Shown here: piece after piece, positions 28,678 through 37,785 of the stretch
Position numbering within the stretch: the stretch's first letter is position 1
How the letters are laid out: each line of letters begins with the position of its first letter
From: Microbacterium abyssi
GTDB taxonomy: Bacteria; Actinomycetota; Actinomycetes; Actinomycetales; Microbacteriaceae
Assembly (NCBI RefSeq): GCF_015277895.1
Contig: NZ_CP063815.1
Span: 1,984,001 to 2,048,000, forward strand
Direction: 5' to 3'
Length of the DNA: 64,000 nucleotides
Translations under genes and position numbers: made by a program
The notes under the pieces: generated by a model
The model's input: the letters and a program-made list of their open reading frames with translations, nothing else
Databases searched by the model: none
What the model was told of the DNA's origin: nothing

Positions 28678-29639
28678 GCCGGCGCACCCACCGTCGGAGG
28701 TACCGGCACCTGGCCGACGACGTTCCGGATGATCTGCTCGGCGCTGACGCCCTGGGCCCATGCCTGCGGCGTCAGGGTCAGCCGATGAGCGAGAACGGGC
28801 ACCGCGATCCGCTTGATGTCGTCCGGACGCACGAACTCGCGACCGTCGAGAGCGGCGAGTGCGCGTCCGAGCAGCAGGAGTCCGAGCGAGCCGCGGGGCG
28901 AGGCGCCGACCGCGACGTTCTGGGCGTGCCTGGTCGCGCGGGTCAGATCGACGCAGTAGCGCGCGATGTCGGGATGCACGTGGATGGCCTCCACGGCCTT
29001 CTGCACCTCGAGCAGGTGCGCGGCGTCGATCACCGGCGCGACGTGAGTCGCCTCCTGCTGACGCGCGACGCGATTGAGCAGGATCTGCGCTTCGCCGTCT
29101 GCCTCCGGGTAGCCGACCGAGAGTCGCACCATGAACCGGTCGAGCTGCGCCTCCGGCAGGGCGTAGGTGCCCTCGTACTCGATGGGGTTCGACGTCGCGA
29201 TGACGTGGAACGGCGCGGGCAGCGCGAAGCTGTTCCCCTCGACGGTGACCTGGCGCTCCGCCATCGCCTCGAGCATCGCGGACTGGGTCTTCGGCGTGGT
29301 GCGGTTGATCTCGTCGGCGAGCAGCAGTCCGGTGAAGATCGGGCCGGGTCGGAAGACGAACTCACCGGTGTCGGGTGCATAGACGTATGATCCGGTGACG
29401 TCACCTGGGAGCATGTCGGGCGTGCACTGCAGACGTCGGAAGTCGAGCCCGAGAGCGGATGCCAGGCTTCTCGCCGCGAGCGTCTTGCCGAGTCCCGGCA
29501 CATCCTCGAACAGCACGTGCCCGCCAGCAAGGATCGTCGCCAGTGCGATCTCGACGGGATCGTCCATGCCGACCACGACAGTGCGCACGGCGGCGAGGAT
29601 CCGCGCCCCCGTCTCGGCGATCGAGATGTCCTGCGTCAT
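28674..29639 (-). CDS. MoxR-family AAA+ ATPase
   Basis: A 321-residue AAA+ protein. Walker A GLGKT in VLFEDVPGLGKTLAARSLA, Walker B GLLLADEINR, sensor 1 ATSNPIEYEGTYALPEAQLDRFM and a C-terminal lid. MoxR ATPases act as chaperones that assemble or activate vWA/DUF58 partner proteins, here presumably the downstream gene product. MTQDISIAETG at 29639 was chosen; its ATG overlaps the stop of the upstream small membrane protein gene (ATGA). Confidence 0.94.
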   Translation of the reverse strand: MTQDISIAETGARILAAVRTVVVGMDDPVEIALATILAGGHVLFEDVPGLGKTLAARSLASALGLDFRRLQCTPDMLPGDVTGSYVYAPDTGEFVFRPGPIFTGLLLADEINRTTPKTQSAMLEAMAERQVTVEGNSFALPAPFHVIATSNPIEYEGTYALPEAQLDRFMVRLSVGYPEADGEAQILLNRVARQQEATHVAPVIDAAHLLEVQKAVEAIHVHPDIARYCVDLTRATRHAQNVAVGASPRGSLGLLLLGRALAALDGREFVRPDDIKRIAVPVLAHRLTLTPQAWAQGVSAEQIIRNVVGQVPVPPTVGAPA

Positions 29640-30106
29640 TGGTTCTCCTTGCTCGGTGACAGCCTGTGAATGGCTTCCAGTGCCTGCTCGATGTCCTGGC
29701 GCTTCGTTCCCGGTGCGGTCATGCGCGCCCACAGGTCCGCGCCCAGCAGCGCGTCGATCTGCGGCCTGTCGGCCGGCGTATCGGTGTCGAGCCCCGCGCG
29801 CAGCAGCCGATGACGCAGGATGGCACGCACCCGCCGAGTGATCAGCTCACCGGCTTCACCGGTGCGCGGATTCAGTGACCATGCCATCCGGGCGATCGCG
29901 GTGCCGCGGCGCTCCGGGCCCGCCGGGATGTCGGGGGCGTCGCCTCGCGGATCGTCGGGGATGACGAGCTGAGCGCACAGCACGAAAACGCCGGCGAGCA
30001 CTCCCCACGCGATCGCGAAGGTCGGCTCGACACCGACGGCGAAGACGAGGAGCAGTCCGACGACTGTCGCGACGACGAATGTCGCGATGATCCGGGCGCG
30101 CGTCAT
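29636..30106 (-). CDS. Small membrane protein between DUF4129 gene and moxR
   Basis: A 156-residue protein with two N-terminal membrane spans (residues 6-24 IIATFVVATVVGLLLVFAV; 28-47 FAIAWGVLAGVFVLCAQLVI) and a soluble, helical C-terminal domain with LITRRVRAILRHRLLRAGLD and ADLWARMTAPGTKRQDIEQALEAI. Not recognised as a named family; it occupies the place where other actinobacteria have a DUF4350 protein, but no clear similarity to that family is visible. Overlaps both neighbours by four bases, so strictly coupled. Confidence 0.8.
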   Translation of the reverse strand: MTRARIIATFVVATVVGLLLVFAVGVEPTFAIAWGVLAGVFVLCAQLVIPDDPRGDAPDIPAGPERRGTAIARMAWSLNPRTGEAGELITRRVRAILRHRLLRAGLDTDTPADRPQIDALLGADLWARMTAPGTKRQDIEQALEAIHRLSPSKENQ

Positions 30107-30792
30107 CGCCAGCCCTCCTCGATGGTCTTCAGCGCGGCTCGCGCCGCTGCCCTGTCGACCTCGTCCGCGACGTGACCGCCGAAGCGCACGCGCTCGTACA
30201 GTCGCAGAAGTTCGGTCGCCGCCTGCGTGATGCCGGCGCGCCTGGTGATGATGCGCAGTGCGAACTCCGCCGGCGTCTCGCTGCGACCGCGGGTCAGCCC
30301 GGCGTCGGCCGCGCTCTCCTCGAGCCCCACCCAGGCGGCGATGATGGCCTCGGTCGGTGTCGCCCGCTCTTCGATGGAGCGCAGCGCACCGTCGATTCCG
30401 CGTCGGATCGCGGGAGCCGCGGCATCGGGCTCCTGAAGCCCCTCCCCCGACATCTCGAAGGCCACGCCGCCGTCGTCACGGCGCTGCAGCGGACGCTCAC
30501 GCCACGCGCGCATCAGCGCCCGGACCACGAGAATCGCGATCAGGGTGGCGGCGACAAGTGCGAAGATCAGGAAGATCACGCCGATGATCGCTTCGACGAG
30601 ATCCGATCCCGGTTCCGGCAGCGGTGCCGGAGATCCCGAGGGCGATGCCGTCGGCTCGGGAACTTCGAACGGTTCGCCGTCCACCTGCGCCAGGTCGGGC
30701 GGCCTGATCGTCGGGGTACCTTGAACGGATGCCGCGAGCATGACGATCGCGAACAATCCGAGCAGTCCTGCCGTGTAGGCGAGGCGCTTCAC
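30103..30792 (-). CDS. DUF4129 domain-containing membrane protein
   Basis: A 229-residue protein that begins the MoxR operon. A membrane-directing N-terminus (LAYTAGLLGLFAIVMLAASV) is followed by a Pro/Ser/Glu-rich outer linker, a second span (IIGVIFLIFALVAATLIAILVV) and a cytoplasmic DUF4129 domain (AIIAAWVGLEESAADAGL, ETPAEFALRIITRRAG, LLRLYERVRFGGHVADEVDRAAARAAL). DUF4129 usually occurs as the C-terminal part of TgpA-type transglutaminases or next to them; no transglutaminase is encoded here. Confidence 0.88.
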   Translation of the reverse strand: MKRLAYTAGLLGLFAIVMLAASVQGTPTIRPPDLAQVDGEPFEVPEPTASPSGSPAPLPEPGSDLVEAIIGVIFLIFALVAATLIAILVVRALMRAWRERPLQRRDDGGVAFEMSGEGLQEPDAAAPAIRRGIDGALRSIEERATPTEAIIAAWVGLEESAADAGLTRGRSETPAEFALRIITRRAGITQAATELLRLYERVRFGGHVADEVDRAAARAALKTIEEGWR

Positions 30793-30799
30793 TCGTCGC

Positions 30800-30816
30800 C
30801 CCGAATCGAGTTCGGG
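30800..30816. terminator. Small hairpin between marR-type gene and DUF4129 gene
   Basis: Six-base arms CCCGAA and TTCGGG around TCGAG. It could end the marR-type transcript or lie in the leader of the DUF4129 operon, whose start codon is 8 bases away. Confidence 0.35.
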
Positions 30817-30856
30817 ACAGGCGACGGCATGCCCTCAGCCTATGTGGGGCGAGGGA

Positions 30857-31294
30857 TCAGGCGGGCACGCGACCGGCGAATGGGGATAACCCGTCGCGCA
30901 GCGTCGTTATCTGCTCGACGTCCATGTGCACCGCGGCCATCACCTGTCGCGGCACGTCGACCGCGCGCTCGCGCAGCCGGGTGCCGGCATCCGTGAGCCG
31001 GATGTCGAGCCGGCGCTCATCCTCACTGCTGCGCTCGCGGGCGATGAGCCCCTCCTTCTCAAGACGCTTCACGAGAGGCGATGCCGTCGCGGGATCGAGT
31101 GCGAGATCGGCAGCGAGATCGTTCAGCGACCGCGGCGACCGCTCCCAGAGGGCGAGCATGACGAGGTACTGCGGATGTGTGAGCCCGAGCGGCTCGAGGA
31201 TGGGCCGGTAGATCGCCACGACGTTGCGCGCTGCGGTCACCAGCGCGAAGCACAGCTGGTTCTCGAGCTTGAGCATGTCGTCGGATTCGGTCAC
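30857..31294 (-). CDS. MarR-family regulator, OhrR-like (peroxide-sensing type)
   Basis: A 145-residue winged-helix regulator. The N-terminal KLENQLCFALVTAARN matches OhrR, and Cys15 is exactly where the peroxide-sensing cysteine of B. subtilis OhrR lies; Tyr29 (IYRPIL) is kept, while the second tyrosine (position 40) is His. The DNA-binding part includes DLALDPATASPLVKRLEKEGLI and the wing RSSEDERRLDIRLT. OhrR normally represses ohr, but no ohr gene is in the window. A palindrome lies just upstream, between it and a divergent small gene, so it may control that gene and itself. Confidence 0.88.
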   Translation of the reverse strand: MTESDDMLKLENQLCFALVTAARNVVAIYRPILEPLGLTHPQYLVMLALWERSPRSLNDLAADLALDPATASPLVKRLEKEGLIARERSSEDERRLDIRLTDAGTRLRERAVDVPRQVMAAVHMDVEQITTLRDGLSPFAGRVPA

Positions 31295-31314
31295 AGTCTG
31301 ATTCTACATATGCA

Positions 31315-31327
31315 CTAACTGTTAGTA
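31315..31327. promoter_or_regulatory. Probable operator of the OhrR-like regulator
   Basis: Inverted repeat ACTAAC (31315-31320), T, GTTAGT (31322-31327) in the 44-base gap between divergent genes; a further CACTAA at 31329-31334 region (ACACTAAG) repeats half of it. The site lies 20 bases upstream of the regulator start and 12 bases upstream of the divergent start. Confidence 0.6.
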
Positions 31328-31338
31328 CACTAAGGATC

Positions 31339-31581
31339 ATGGAGAACAATTCGGATCGAGTGCCGCTTCGCGTCCGCATCCGCGAAGCCGGCGGGCTGTA
31401 CCGGTGGTTCAACTCGAACCTCATCAAGCTCGCGGGCCCGGCAGCCGTGGGCCCGTACGAGTCGACTCCTCCCCCGACCGCAGCGCAGCGCGCCGAGCGG
31501 GCCTGCCCGCTGTGCGGCCACCCGATGAACGAGCACCAGATCGATCGCAGCGGCCCGAAGCCGCTCATGCACTGCCCCTGA
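31339..31581 (+). CDS. Small protein with Cys/His zinc-ribbon-like end
   Basis: An 80-residue protein. Residues 1-40 are basic and contain an aromatic stretch (GGLYRWFNSNLIKLAGPA); the C-terminus holds CPLCGHPMNEHQIDRS and ends MHCP, giving three cysteines and two to three histidines spaced like a small zinc site. ATG at 31339 follows AAGGA. It is divergent from the OhrR-like regulator with a palindrome between, so it may be its target. Function unknown; a redox-sensitive zinc protein is possible. Confidence 0.75.
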   Translation: MENNSDRVPLRVRIREAGGLYRWFNSNLIKLAGPAAVGPYESTPPPTAAQRAERACPLCGHPMNEHQIDRSGPKPLMHCP

Positions 31582-31601
31582 ACCGACGCACCTGTGCGCT
31601 G

Positions 31602-31937
31602 CTACCCGGCGGCGCTGTCCCTGGCCGAGTCGATCCAGAACATCAGCGCATCGTCGCTCACGATCGCCGTCGGCGCCACATCCAGCCAACTGGGCCCCAT
31701 CGACTTCGCGCCCATCACCGCGATCGAGACTCCGGGTTCGGTCAGCAGCGCGGTGCCCTTCTCTTCTGTGACGCGCACGAGGAGCACGCCCTCTTTACGC
31801 GTACCCACGAGGATTCGCCCGTCGAGCAGGAAGGCGCGAGTGCCGAACATCCGCTTCTCCTCCAGCCCGGGTTCGGCCATCAGCAGCGCACGCACGCGAT
31901 CGGCGAGCTCGGTTGCGGCATCATCCATGGTCGTCAT
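31602..31937 (-). CDS. TfoX/Sxy N-terminal domain protein
   Basis: A 111-residue protein corresponding to the TfoX N-terminal domain alone: VRALLMAEPGLEEKRMFGTRAFLLDGRILVG is the typical KKMFGGxxFxxxGxxF block, and the C-terminus (ALMFWIDSARDSA) matches the domain end. In Haemophilus TfoX promotes competence, but single-domain relatives in actinobacteria have no known role. The start may instead be the ATG at 31928 (MDDAATEL), which has a better distance from the upstream GAGG. It converges with the small Cys/His gene. Confidence 0.8.
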   Translation of the reverse strand: MTTMDDAATELADRVRALLMAEPGLEEKRMFGTRAFLLDGRILVGTRKEGVLLVRVTEEKGTALLTEPGVSIAVMGAKSMGPSWLDVAPTAIVSDDALMFWIDSARDSAAG

Positions 31938-31960
31938 CCTCGCAGGCCGACGCGGCGCGC

Positions 31961-34036
31961 TCAGGCGTGGCCGGCGCGCTCCATCGCCCGCAGCTCCTTC
32001 TTGAGGTCCTGCACCTCGTCTCGGAGCCGCCCGGCGAGTTCGAACTTCAGCTCCGCAGCGGCAGCGAGCATCTGTGCGGACAGGTCTTCGATGGTCGACT
32101 CGAGCTGCTGTGCCCCCTCGGCGGCGATACCCTCGCGACGCAGCTGCGGCGTCGGGCTCTTGCCCTTTCCGGACTTCGTCTTGCCCTTGCCGCGCAGCAT
32201 CTCCTGTGTGTCGGATGCCTCACGAGCGAGCACATCGGTGATGTCGGCGATCCGCTTGCGCAGCGGCTGCGGGTCGATGCCCTTCTCGAGGTTGTAGGCG
32301 ACCTGCTTCTCGCGGCGGCGGTCGGTCTCCTCGATCGCCTTCGCCATCGAGTCGGTCATGTTGTCGGCGTACATGTGCACCTGGCCGGACACGTTTCGCG
32401 CCGCACGGCCGATCGTCTGGATGAGGGAGGTGCCTGACCGAAGGAACCCCTCCTTGTCGGCATCCAGGATCGCGACCAGCGACACCTCGGGGAGGTCAAG
32501 ACCTTCTCGCAGAAGGTTGATCCCGACGAGCACGTCGTAGATGCCGGAGCGCAACTCGCTGAGCAGCTCGACGCGGCGCAGGGTGTCGACGTCGGAGTGC
32601 AGGTAACGCACCCGGACGCCGTGCTCGCCGAGGAAGTCGGTGAGCTCCTCGGCCATCTTCTTCGTCAGCGTCGTGACGAGCACGCGCTCGTCGCGTTCGA
32701 CCCGCACGCGGATCTGCTCGAGGAGATCGTCGATCTGCCCCTTGGAAGGCTTGACGATGATCTCGGGGTCGACCAGACCTGTCGGACGGATGATCTGCTC
32801 GACCACGCCGTCGGCGATGCCCATCTCGTACTTTCCGGGCGTCGCGGACAGATACACCGTCTGACCGATCCGGTTCTTGAACTCGTCGAATCGCAGCGGG
32901 CGGTTGTCCATCGCGCTCGGCAGACGGAATCCGTGGTCGACGAGAGTGCGCTTGCGCGACGCATCGCCCTCGTACATCGCACCGATCTGCGGCACCGTGA
33001 CGTGCGACTCGTCGATCACGAGCAGGAAGTCGTCGGGGAAGAAGTCGAGCAGCGTGTGCGGCGGCTCACCGGCCTGACGACCGTCGAGGTGACGCGAGTA
33101 GTTCTCGATGCCGGAGCAGAACCCGAGCTGCTGCAGCATCTCGAGGTCGAACGTCGTGCGCATGCGCAGGCGCTGCGCCTCGAGCAGCTTGCCCTGGCGC
33201 TCGAACTCCGCGAGTCGCTCCGCGAGCTCGGCTTCGATCGTGCCGATCGCGCGCTGGATGACATCGGTGCCGGCCACGTAGTGCGAGGCGGGGAAGATCG
33301 GGACGGCATCCAGCTTCTCGATGACGTCACCCGTGAGCGGATGCAGCGAATAGAGCCCCTCGATCTCATCGCCGAACAGCTCGATGCGGATCGCGTGCTC
33401 CTCGTAGACCGGGATGATCTCGATCGTGTCGCCCCGCACCCGGAAGTTGCCGCGCGAGAAATCGACGTCGTTGCGGTTGTACTGCATCGAGATGAACTGA
33501 CGGATCAGCGCGTCGCGGTCGTACCGCTCGCCCACCTGCAATGCCACCATGGCCCGCAGATACTCCTCCGGAGCGCCGAGGCCGTAGATGCACGATACCG
33601 TCGAGACCACCACCACGTCGCGCCGGCTGAGCAGCGAGTTGGTCGTGGAGTGACGCAGCCGCTCGACCTCGGCGTTGATGGACGAGTCCTTCTCGATGAA
33701 GGTGTCCGTCTGCGGCACGTACGCCTCAGGCTGGTAGTAGTCGTAGTAGGAGACGAAGTACTCGACCGCGTTGTTCGGCATGAGCTCGCGGAACTCGTTC
33801 GCCAGCTGCGCCGCCAGGGTCTTGTTGTGCGCCATGACGAGCGTCGGGCGCTGCACCTGCTCGATCAGCCAGGCGGTGGTGGCGGACTTTCCGGTGCCGG
33901 TCGCGCCCAGCAGCACGACGTCGGTCTCGCCGGCGTTGATGCGCGCCGCGAGTTCGGCGATCGCCTGCGGCTGGTCGCCGGCAGGCATGTACTCGCTGAC
34001 CACCTCGAACGGACGGACGCTGCGCGTGGTTTGCAT
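31961..34036 (-). CDS. uvrB: Excinuclease ABC subunit B
   Basis: A 691-residue helicase-like damage-verification protein. Walker A GATGTGKS near residue 45, the beta-hairpin [20 protein letters not shown], helicase motif [17 protein letters not shown], motif [19 protein letters not shown] and QTIGRAARN, and the C-terminal UVR domain ([15 protein letters not shown]) that contacts UvrC. Start at [16 protein letters not shown] (34036); the much longer frame upstream runs antisense-like through the MFS gene. uvrA and uvrC are 8-10 kb away in the same orientation. Confidence 0.97.
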   Translation of the reverse strand: MQTTRSVRPFEVVSEYMPAGDQPQAIAELAARINAGETDVVLLGATGTGKSATTAWLIEQVQRPTLVMAHNKTLAAQLANEFRELMPNNAVEYFVSYYDYYQPEAYVPQTDTFIEKDSSINAEVERLRHSTTNSLLSRRDVVVVSTVSCIYGLGAPEEYLRAMVALQVGERYDRDALIRQFISMQYNRNDVDFSRGNFRVRGDTIEIIPVYEEHAIRIELFGDEIEGLYSLHPLTGDVIEKLDAVPIFPASHYVAGTDVIQRAIGTIEAELAERLAEFERQGKLLEAQRLRMRTTFDLEMLQQLGFCSGIENYSRHLDGRQAGEPPHTLLDFFPDDFLLVIDESHVTVPQIGAMYEGDASRKRTLVDHGFRLPSAMDNRPLRFDEFKNRIGQTVYLSATPGKYEMGIADGVVEQIIRPTGLVDPEIIVKPSKGQIDDLLEQIRVRVERDERVLVTTLTKKMAEELTDFLGEHGVRVRYLHSDVDTLRRVELLSELRSGIYDVLVGINLLREGLDLPEVSLVAILDADKEGFLRSGTSLIQTIGRAARNVSGQVHMYADNMTDSMAKAIEETDRRREKQVAYNLEKGIDPQPLRKRIADITDVLAREASDTQEMLRGKGKTKSGKGKSPTPQLRREGIAAEGAQQLESTIEDLSAQMLAAAAELKFELAGRLRDEVQDLKKELRAMERAGHA

Positions 34037-34086
34037 GATTCCAGCGTAAGCGCCACCACCGACACTCGGGTCTGAGCCCGTGCCGG

Positions 34087-35313
34087 TCAGCGAGATGCCG
34101 CGCGACGAGTGTCGGGGCGCAACGCCGCCATCGCGATGACGGCGGCGAGCGCCCCCATCACGATCACCGCCACGATGAACCAGTTCCAGCCGACGCCGCC
34201 GAACACGATGCCGAGCACCCAGCCGAACAGGCTCGATCCGGCGTAGTAGGCGAAGTAGTACAGCGACGGCGCCTGCGCTCGACTGCCGGGATCGGCGATG
34301 ACCGGCGCCCAGCTCGACGCGATCGCGTGCGCCCCGAAGAAGCCGCCGGTGAAGATCACCAGCCCGATGAGAAGGACGACCGGATGCGGGACGAGCATGA
34401 GCGCGACGCCGAGGCCGAACACGCCGATCGCGCTCAATAGGATGCGGCGACGACCGTATCGGGATGCCAGCGCTCCCGCCCACGGTGAAGAGACCGTCCC
34501 GGCGAGATAGGCGAGGAACAGCAGCGTCACCAGCCACATCGGCAGCAGGAACGGCGGGGCGATCAGGTGGAATCCGAGGTAGTTGTACACCGCGACGAAT
34601 GCGCCCATCAGCAGGAATCCCTGTGCGTAAAGCGCCAGCAGCTGCGGCGAGCGCAGCCCCCCGGCCAGGCGTGCGAGCTTGCCCGGTCCGGCATCCGCTC
34701 GGTGACGGCCGGCCACGAAGCGTCGCGCGCGGGGCGACAGCCAGAGGAACATCGTCGCGGCGATCGCGCACAGCACGGTGGCGCTCCACACGCCGATCCG
34801 CCAGTCGAAGGCCTCCCCCAGCGGCCCGGCGATCAGGCGTCCGGACAGGCCGCCGACCGTCGTTCCGGCGGTGTAGCTGCCCGCGGCCCTCGCGACGTGC
34901 CGGACGTGGACCTCCTCGCTGAGGTACGCGAGCGCGACCGCCGGGACGGCGCCGAGCGCGACCCCTTCTGCGGCACGGAGCGCCAGCAGCATCTCGATGC
35001 CGGTGCTCAACGGCGCCGCCAGCCCGAAAGCGGTCGCGGCGAGGATGCCGATCGCCATCGCGGGGATCCGGCCGATCCGGTCCGCCACCATCGACCAGGG
35101 GATGACGGCTGCTGCGATGCCGAGGGTGGCGGCTGACACGGTCAGCGCGGCGGTGGAGGGCGCGACGCCGAGGTCGTCGCTGACCTGCGGCAGAACGGCC
35201 TGCAGCGAGTACAGCTGAGCGAACGTGGCGACGCCGGCGCAGAACAGCCCGGCGATCAGACGCCGATACGAGCGCGAACCGGGGACGTGACCGGCGAAGT
35301 CCGGCGCGGTCAC
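34087..35313 (-). CDS. MFS transporter (YnfM-like)
   Basis: A 408-residue major facilitator with about 12 spans. The N-terminal half begins [33 protein letters not shown] and has the loop-2/3 motif [12 protein letters not shown]; the second half repeats it as [16 protein letters not shown]. The [11 protein letters not shown] opening resembles YnfM-type carriers, whose substrates are mostly unknown. GTG at 35313 ([12 protein letters not shown]) overlaps the coaE stop as GTGA, so it is translated with coaE although no shared function is evident. Confidence 0.88.
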   Translation of the reverse strand: MTAPDFAGHVPGSRSYRRLIAGLFCAGVATFAQLYSLQAVLPQVSDDLGVAPSTAALTVSAATLGIAAAVIPWSMVADRIGRIPAMAIGILAATAFGLAAPLSTGIEMLLALRAAEGVALGAVPAVALAYLSEEVHVRHVARAAGSYTAGTTVGGLSGRLIAGPLGEAFDWRIGVWSATVLCAIAATMFLWLSPRARRFVAGRHRADAGPGKLARLAGGLRSPQLLALYAQGFLLMGAFVAVYNYLGFHLIAPPFLLPMWLVTLLFLAYLAGTVSSPWAGALASRYGRRRILLSAIGVFGLGVALMLVPHPVVLLIGLVIFTGGFFGAHAIASSWAPVIADPGSRAQAPSLYYFAYYAGSSLFGWVLGIVFGGVGWNWFIVAVIVMGALAAVIAMAALRPDTRRAASR

Positions 35314-35909
35314 TCGCCCGTGAGCTGCTTCCAGACGGCATCCGTCTGCTCGAGCGTGTGCGCCATCGTGCCGGACGTGTCGATCACCGCGTCCGCGATC
35401 TGCAGGCGCTTCTCGTCGGGAACCTGCGCGTCGATGCGCGCCTGCGCTGCCTCGGGTTCCATGCCGCGCAGCTCGATGAGCCTCCTCAGCCGCTCTTCGG
35501 CGGGCGCATGCGCGACCACGATCGTGTCCCACGGATCATCCACTCGCGCTTCCACGAGCAGCGGCACGTCGTACACGACGACCGAATCGGGATCCGCGGC
35601 GAAGGCCGCTTCGAACCGGCGCGCCGACTCGGCTCGGACGGCGGGGTGCACGATCGCGTTCAGCCGCTTCAGCGCCGCGTCGTCGCCGAACACCCTGGCA
35701 CCGAGCGCGGCGCGATCCAGCGCGCCCGACGTCTCGATGACGTCGTCCCCGAATGCGGCGGCGATCTCCTGCAGCACCGGCGATCCCGGAGCCTGCACAT
35801 CGCGCACGATCTGATCCGCGTCGACGATGATCGCGCCGTGCTCGCGGAGGCGACGCGCGATCGTGGACTTCCCGGAGGCGATGCCGCCGGTCAGGGCGAT
35901 GAGTGGCAT
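35310..35909 (-). CDS. coaE: Dephospho-CoA kinase
   Basis: A 199-residue P-loop kinase of the last CoA biosynthetic step. Walker [10 protein letters not shown] at residues 8-16, [14 protein letters not shown] with the substrate-binding Asp, [11 protein letters not shown], and the lid region [20 protein letters not shown]. Start at MPLIALTGG (35909); the longer frame upstream is not conserved in character. It heads a pair with the MFS gene. The order uvrB-coaE in proximity is common in actinobacteria, with an MFS gene inserted here. Confidence 0.95.
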   Translation of the reverse strand: MPLIALTGGIASGKSTIARRLREHGAIIVDADQIVRDVQAPGSPVLQEIAAAFGDDVIETSGALDRAALGARVFGDDAALKRLNAIVHPAVRAESARRFEAAFAADPDSVVVYDVPLLVEARVDDPWDTIVVAHAPAEERLRRLIELRGMEPEAAQARIDAQVPDEKRLQIADAVIDTSGTMAHTLEQTDAVWKQLTGE

Positions 35910-36025
35910 GCGCACCAGTCTTCCATGAGCGAACACCTGTACCGCGACCAGAACCTCAGGGAAACCTTGCATTCGACTGAGGCGTGCTTGGGGGCGCGCT
36001 GAGGTCGCATTCCTACTCTCGAGAC

Positions 36026-36571
36026 ATGACAACGAACACCACCGAGAACATGCCCACGCAGAAGCGCCGCAAGCGCCACCCGCTCGTCGCCTTCGGCCTC
36101 GCCGCTCTCGCCGTCGGAGGAGTCGGCGCAGCGTTCACGAGCGCTGCCTGGACCGACAACACCTTCTTCGCCGCTCCCGCAGCCGCAGCGACGTTCGACC
36201 TGCAGGGGTCTTTGGACGGAAAGACCTGGACGCAGTCGGGTAACACCGACGCGATCGAACTCGTCATCCCGGCCAGCCAGTTCGCGAACCTCCTTCCCGG
36301 CCAGACCCGCACGATCGACCTCTGGGTGCGCAACGAGAGCTCCGTCAGCGCCGCGCTCACGTCTCAGGTCGCATTCGCATCGAACAGCACCTTCACGACG
36401 AAGCCGACCCCGACCCTCTCCGGACTGGTCGCCACCCTCACCCCGACCGGCGCTGCCGGCGCTCAGGACCAGTTCCAGCTCACCGTGACCACGCCGGCCG
36501 ACTGGGCTCCCGTCAACCAGGGCAAGTCCGGGAACGTCGTCGTCACGGTCTCAGCGACCGCGACCTCCTGA
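36026..36571 (+). CDS. Exported protein with SipW-type (AAWTD) signal peptide
   Basis: A 181-residue secreted protein. A basic N-terminus (TQKRRKRHPL) precedes a hydrophobic core (VAFGLAALAVGGVGAAF) and the motif SAAWTD at residues 39-44, the signature of alternate signal peptides processed by SipW-type peptidases, as in TasA/camelysin-like proteins. The mature part is Thr/Ser-rich and beta-strand-rich (TIDLWVRNESSVSAALTSQVAF), with no cysteine, fitting an Ig-like or fibre-forming subunit. Two genes follow in order: the SipW-type peptidase and a second AAWTD protein. A fibre or surface-layer role is inferred from this arrangement. Confidence 0.88.
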   Translation: MTTNTTENMPTQKRRKRHPLVAFGLAALAVGGVGAAFTSAAWTDNTFFAAPAAAATFDLQGSLDGKTWTQSGNTDAIELVIPASQFANLLPGQTRTIDLWVRNESSVSAALTSQVAFASNSTFTTKPTPTLSGLVATLTPTGAAGAQDQFQLTVTTPADWAPVNQGKSGNVVVTVSATATS

Positions 36572-36607
36572 CCGCTTCCGCAATAACGACGACAAGAGAC
36601 AACGATC

Positions 36608-37126
36608 ATGCAGATTCTGCGCCGCCTCTCCCTCACCGCGCTCTGGGCTCTCGCCGCTGTCGGTCTGGCGTGCGGCTTGGTCTGGGCTGCGACGGCCGCC
36701 GGCTTCATCAAACCGCTGATCGTGATCTCCGGCTCGATGGAACCCGGCATCATGACCGGAGATCTCATCGTCGACACACGGGTCTCGGTCGATGACCTCG
36801 TCGTCGGCGATGTCGTGAGCCTGCCCAGCGAACTGACCGGCGACCTCGTCACGCATCGCATCTCGGCGATCGTCCCCGACGGGACCGGTGCATACACGGT
36901 GACCATGAAGGGTGACAACAACGCGTACACGGACGCGCTGGACTACTCGGTGTCGGGCGAAGTCTGGCAGCCGACGCTCCAGTTGCCGGGTTGGGGCGCG
37001 GCTGTCATGCGCATGACCACTCCCGCCGTCGCGGCGCCATTGTTCGCCGGGCTCCTCGGACTGCTCGGTCTCGCGATGCTGGTCTCCCCCGGCGAGCGTC
37101 CTTCGCGGAAGCCGGCACTGGCATGA
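36608..37126 (+). CDS. sipW: SipW-type signal peptidase I
   Basis: A 172-residue membrane peptidase. One N-terminal span (LWALAAVGLACGLVWAATAAG), catalytic Ser43 in VISGSMEP and His83 in LVTHRI, where bacterial type I peptidases have lysine; this Ser-His pair is the mark of the archaeal/ER-like SipW group. The conserved GDNN follows at about 102-105, and a second span lies near residues 138-158 before a short basic tail. B. subtilis SipW matures TasA and TapA of the biofilm matrix. Here it sits between two proteins with AAWTD signal peptides, its likely substrates. Its stop overlaps the next ATG (ATGA). Confidence 0.9.
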   Translation: MQILRRLSLTALWALAAVGLACGLVWAATAAGFIKPLIVISGSMEPGIMTGDLIVDTRVSVDDLVVGDVVSLPSELTGDLVTHRISAIVPDGTGAYTVTMKGDNNAYTDALDYSVSGEVWQPTLQLPGWGAAVMRMTTPAVAAPLFAGLLGLLGLAMLVSPGERPSRKPALA

Positions 37127-37644
37127 GAAGCGGGCGCTTCGCGGCGCTCGCTCTCGCTCTCGCGATCGTCTGCACCGCAGGGATCGTCCCCAGCGGACGA
37201 GGCCTGATCGAGAGCACCTCGGCGGCGTGGACGGACAGAACCAGCGCCTCGGCCACAGTGACCGCTGGAACCTGGTCGACTGCATCCACCAACACCTGCA
37301 CGGCCTACGGATACGACGGCAAGGCGCTGACCGGCTGCAAGGTGAGCGGAATCACGTACAGCGGTTGGGGAGATCCCGGCAAGCAGACCCGGAATTACTA
37401 CATCAACTTCCAAACCCCTGCGGGCACGCGATCAGTGAGCTTCGACGTCGACGTGACCACTGCCACCGGGAGTGGCGGCTCGTGGACGTGGAAGAACGCG
37501 AAGGTCCTTGCCGGCGCCCAATTCACAGCACGCGGCGGTTGGACCTGCGCCCAGCTGCCTCGCGTGATCGGCACGGGTGCGGATTGGCAGATCCCGTCGA
37601 TCTATTTCCAGGTCGCAGAATCCGGCGCGTCGACGACATGCTGA
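37123..37644 (+). CDS. Second exported AAWTD protein, coupled to signal peptidase
   Basis: A 173-residue secreted protein. Hydrophobic core FAALALALAIVCTAGIV is followed by SAAWTD at residues 33-38, the same motif as in the protein at 36026. The mature part has six cysteines or fewer placed in pairs (NTCTAYGYDGKALTGCK; GGWTCAQLP; C-terminal TTC), so disulfides are likely, and contains a beta-rich block (SVSFDVDVTTATGSGGSW). ATG overlaps the signal peptidase stop. It may be a minor or capping subunit to the cysteine-free protein, as TapA is to TasA; this comparison is inference. Confidence 0.85.
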   Translation: MRSGRFAALALALAIVCTAGIVPSGRGLIESTSAAWTDRTSASATVTAGTWSTASTNTCTAYGYDGKALTGCKVSGITYSGWGDPGKQTRNYYINFQTPAGTRSVSFDVDVTTATGSGGSWTWKNAKVLAGAQFTARGGWTCAQLPRVIGTGADWQIPSIYFQVAESGASTTC

Positions 37645-37785
37645 GACGATCGGCTTGCCGTGCCGGGTGAGGATTTCAAGCGCATCTTCTGCGATATCAT
37701 CGCGGAAGCTCCGCTCGCCACGACCCGGCATGCGTCGTCCGTTGGCGCTGAGGGCAGAGGGGCGGAAAGTGAGGGGCCGCCGCAC

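Noticed and set aside
34037..35341. Long N-terminal extension of uvrB
   Set aside because: The frame is open through the MFS gene but reads as Arg-rich out-of-frame sequence; UvrB homology begins at 34036.
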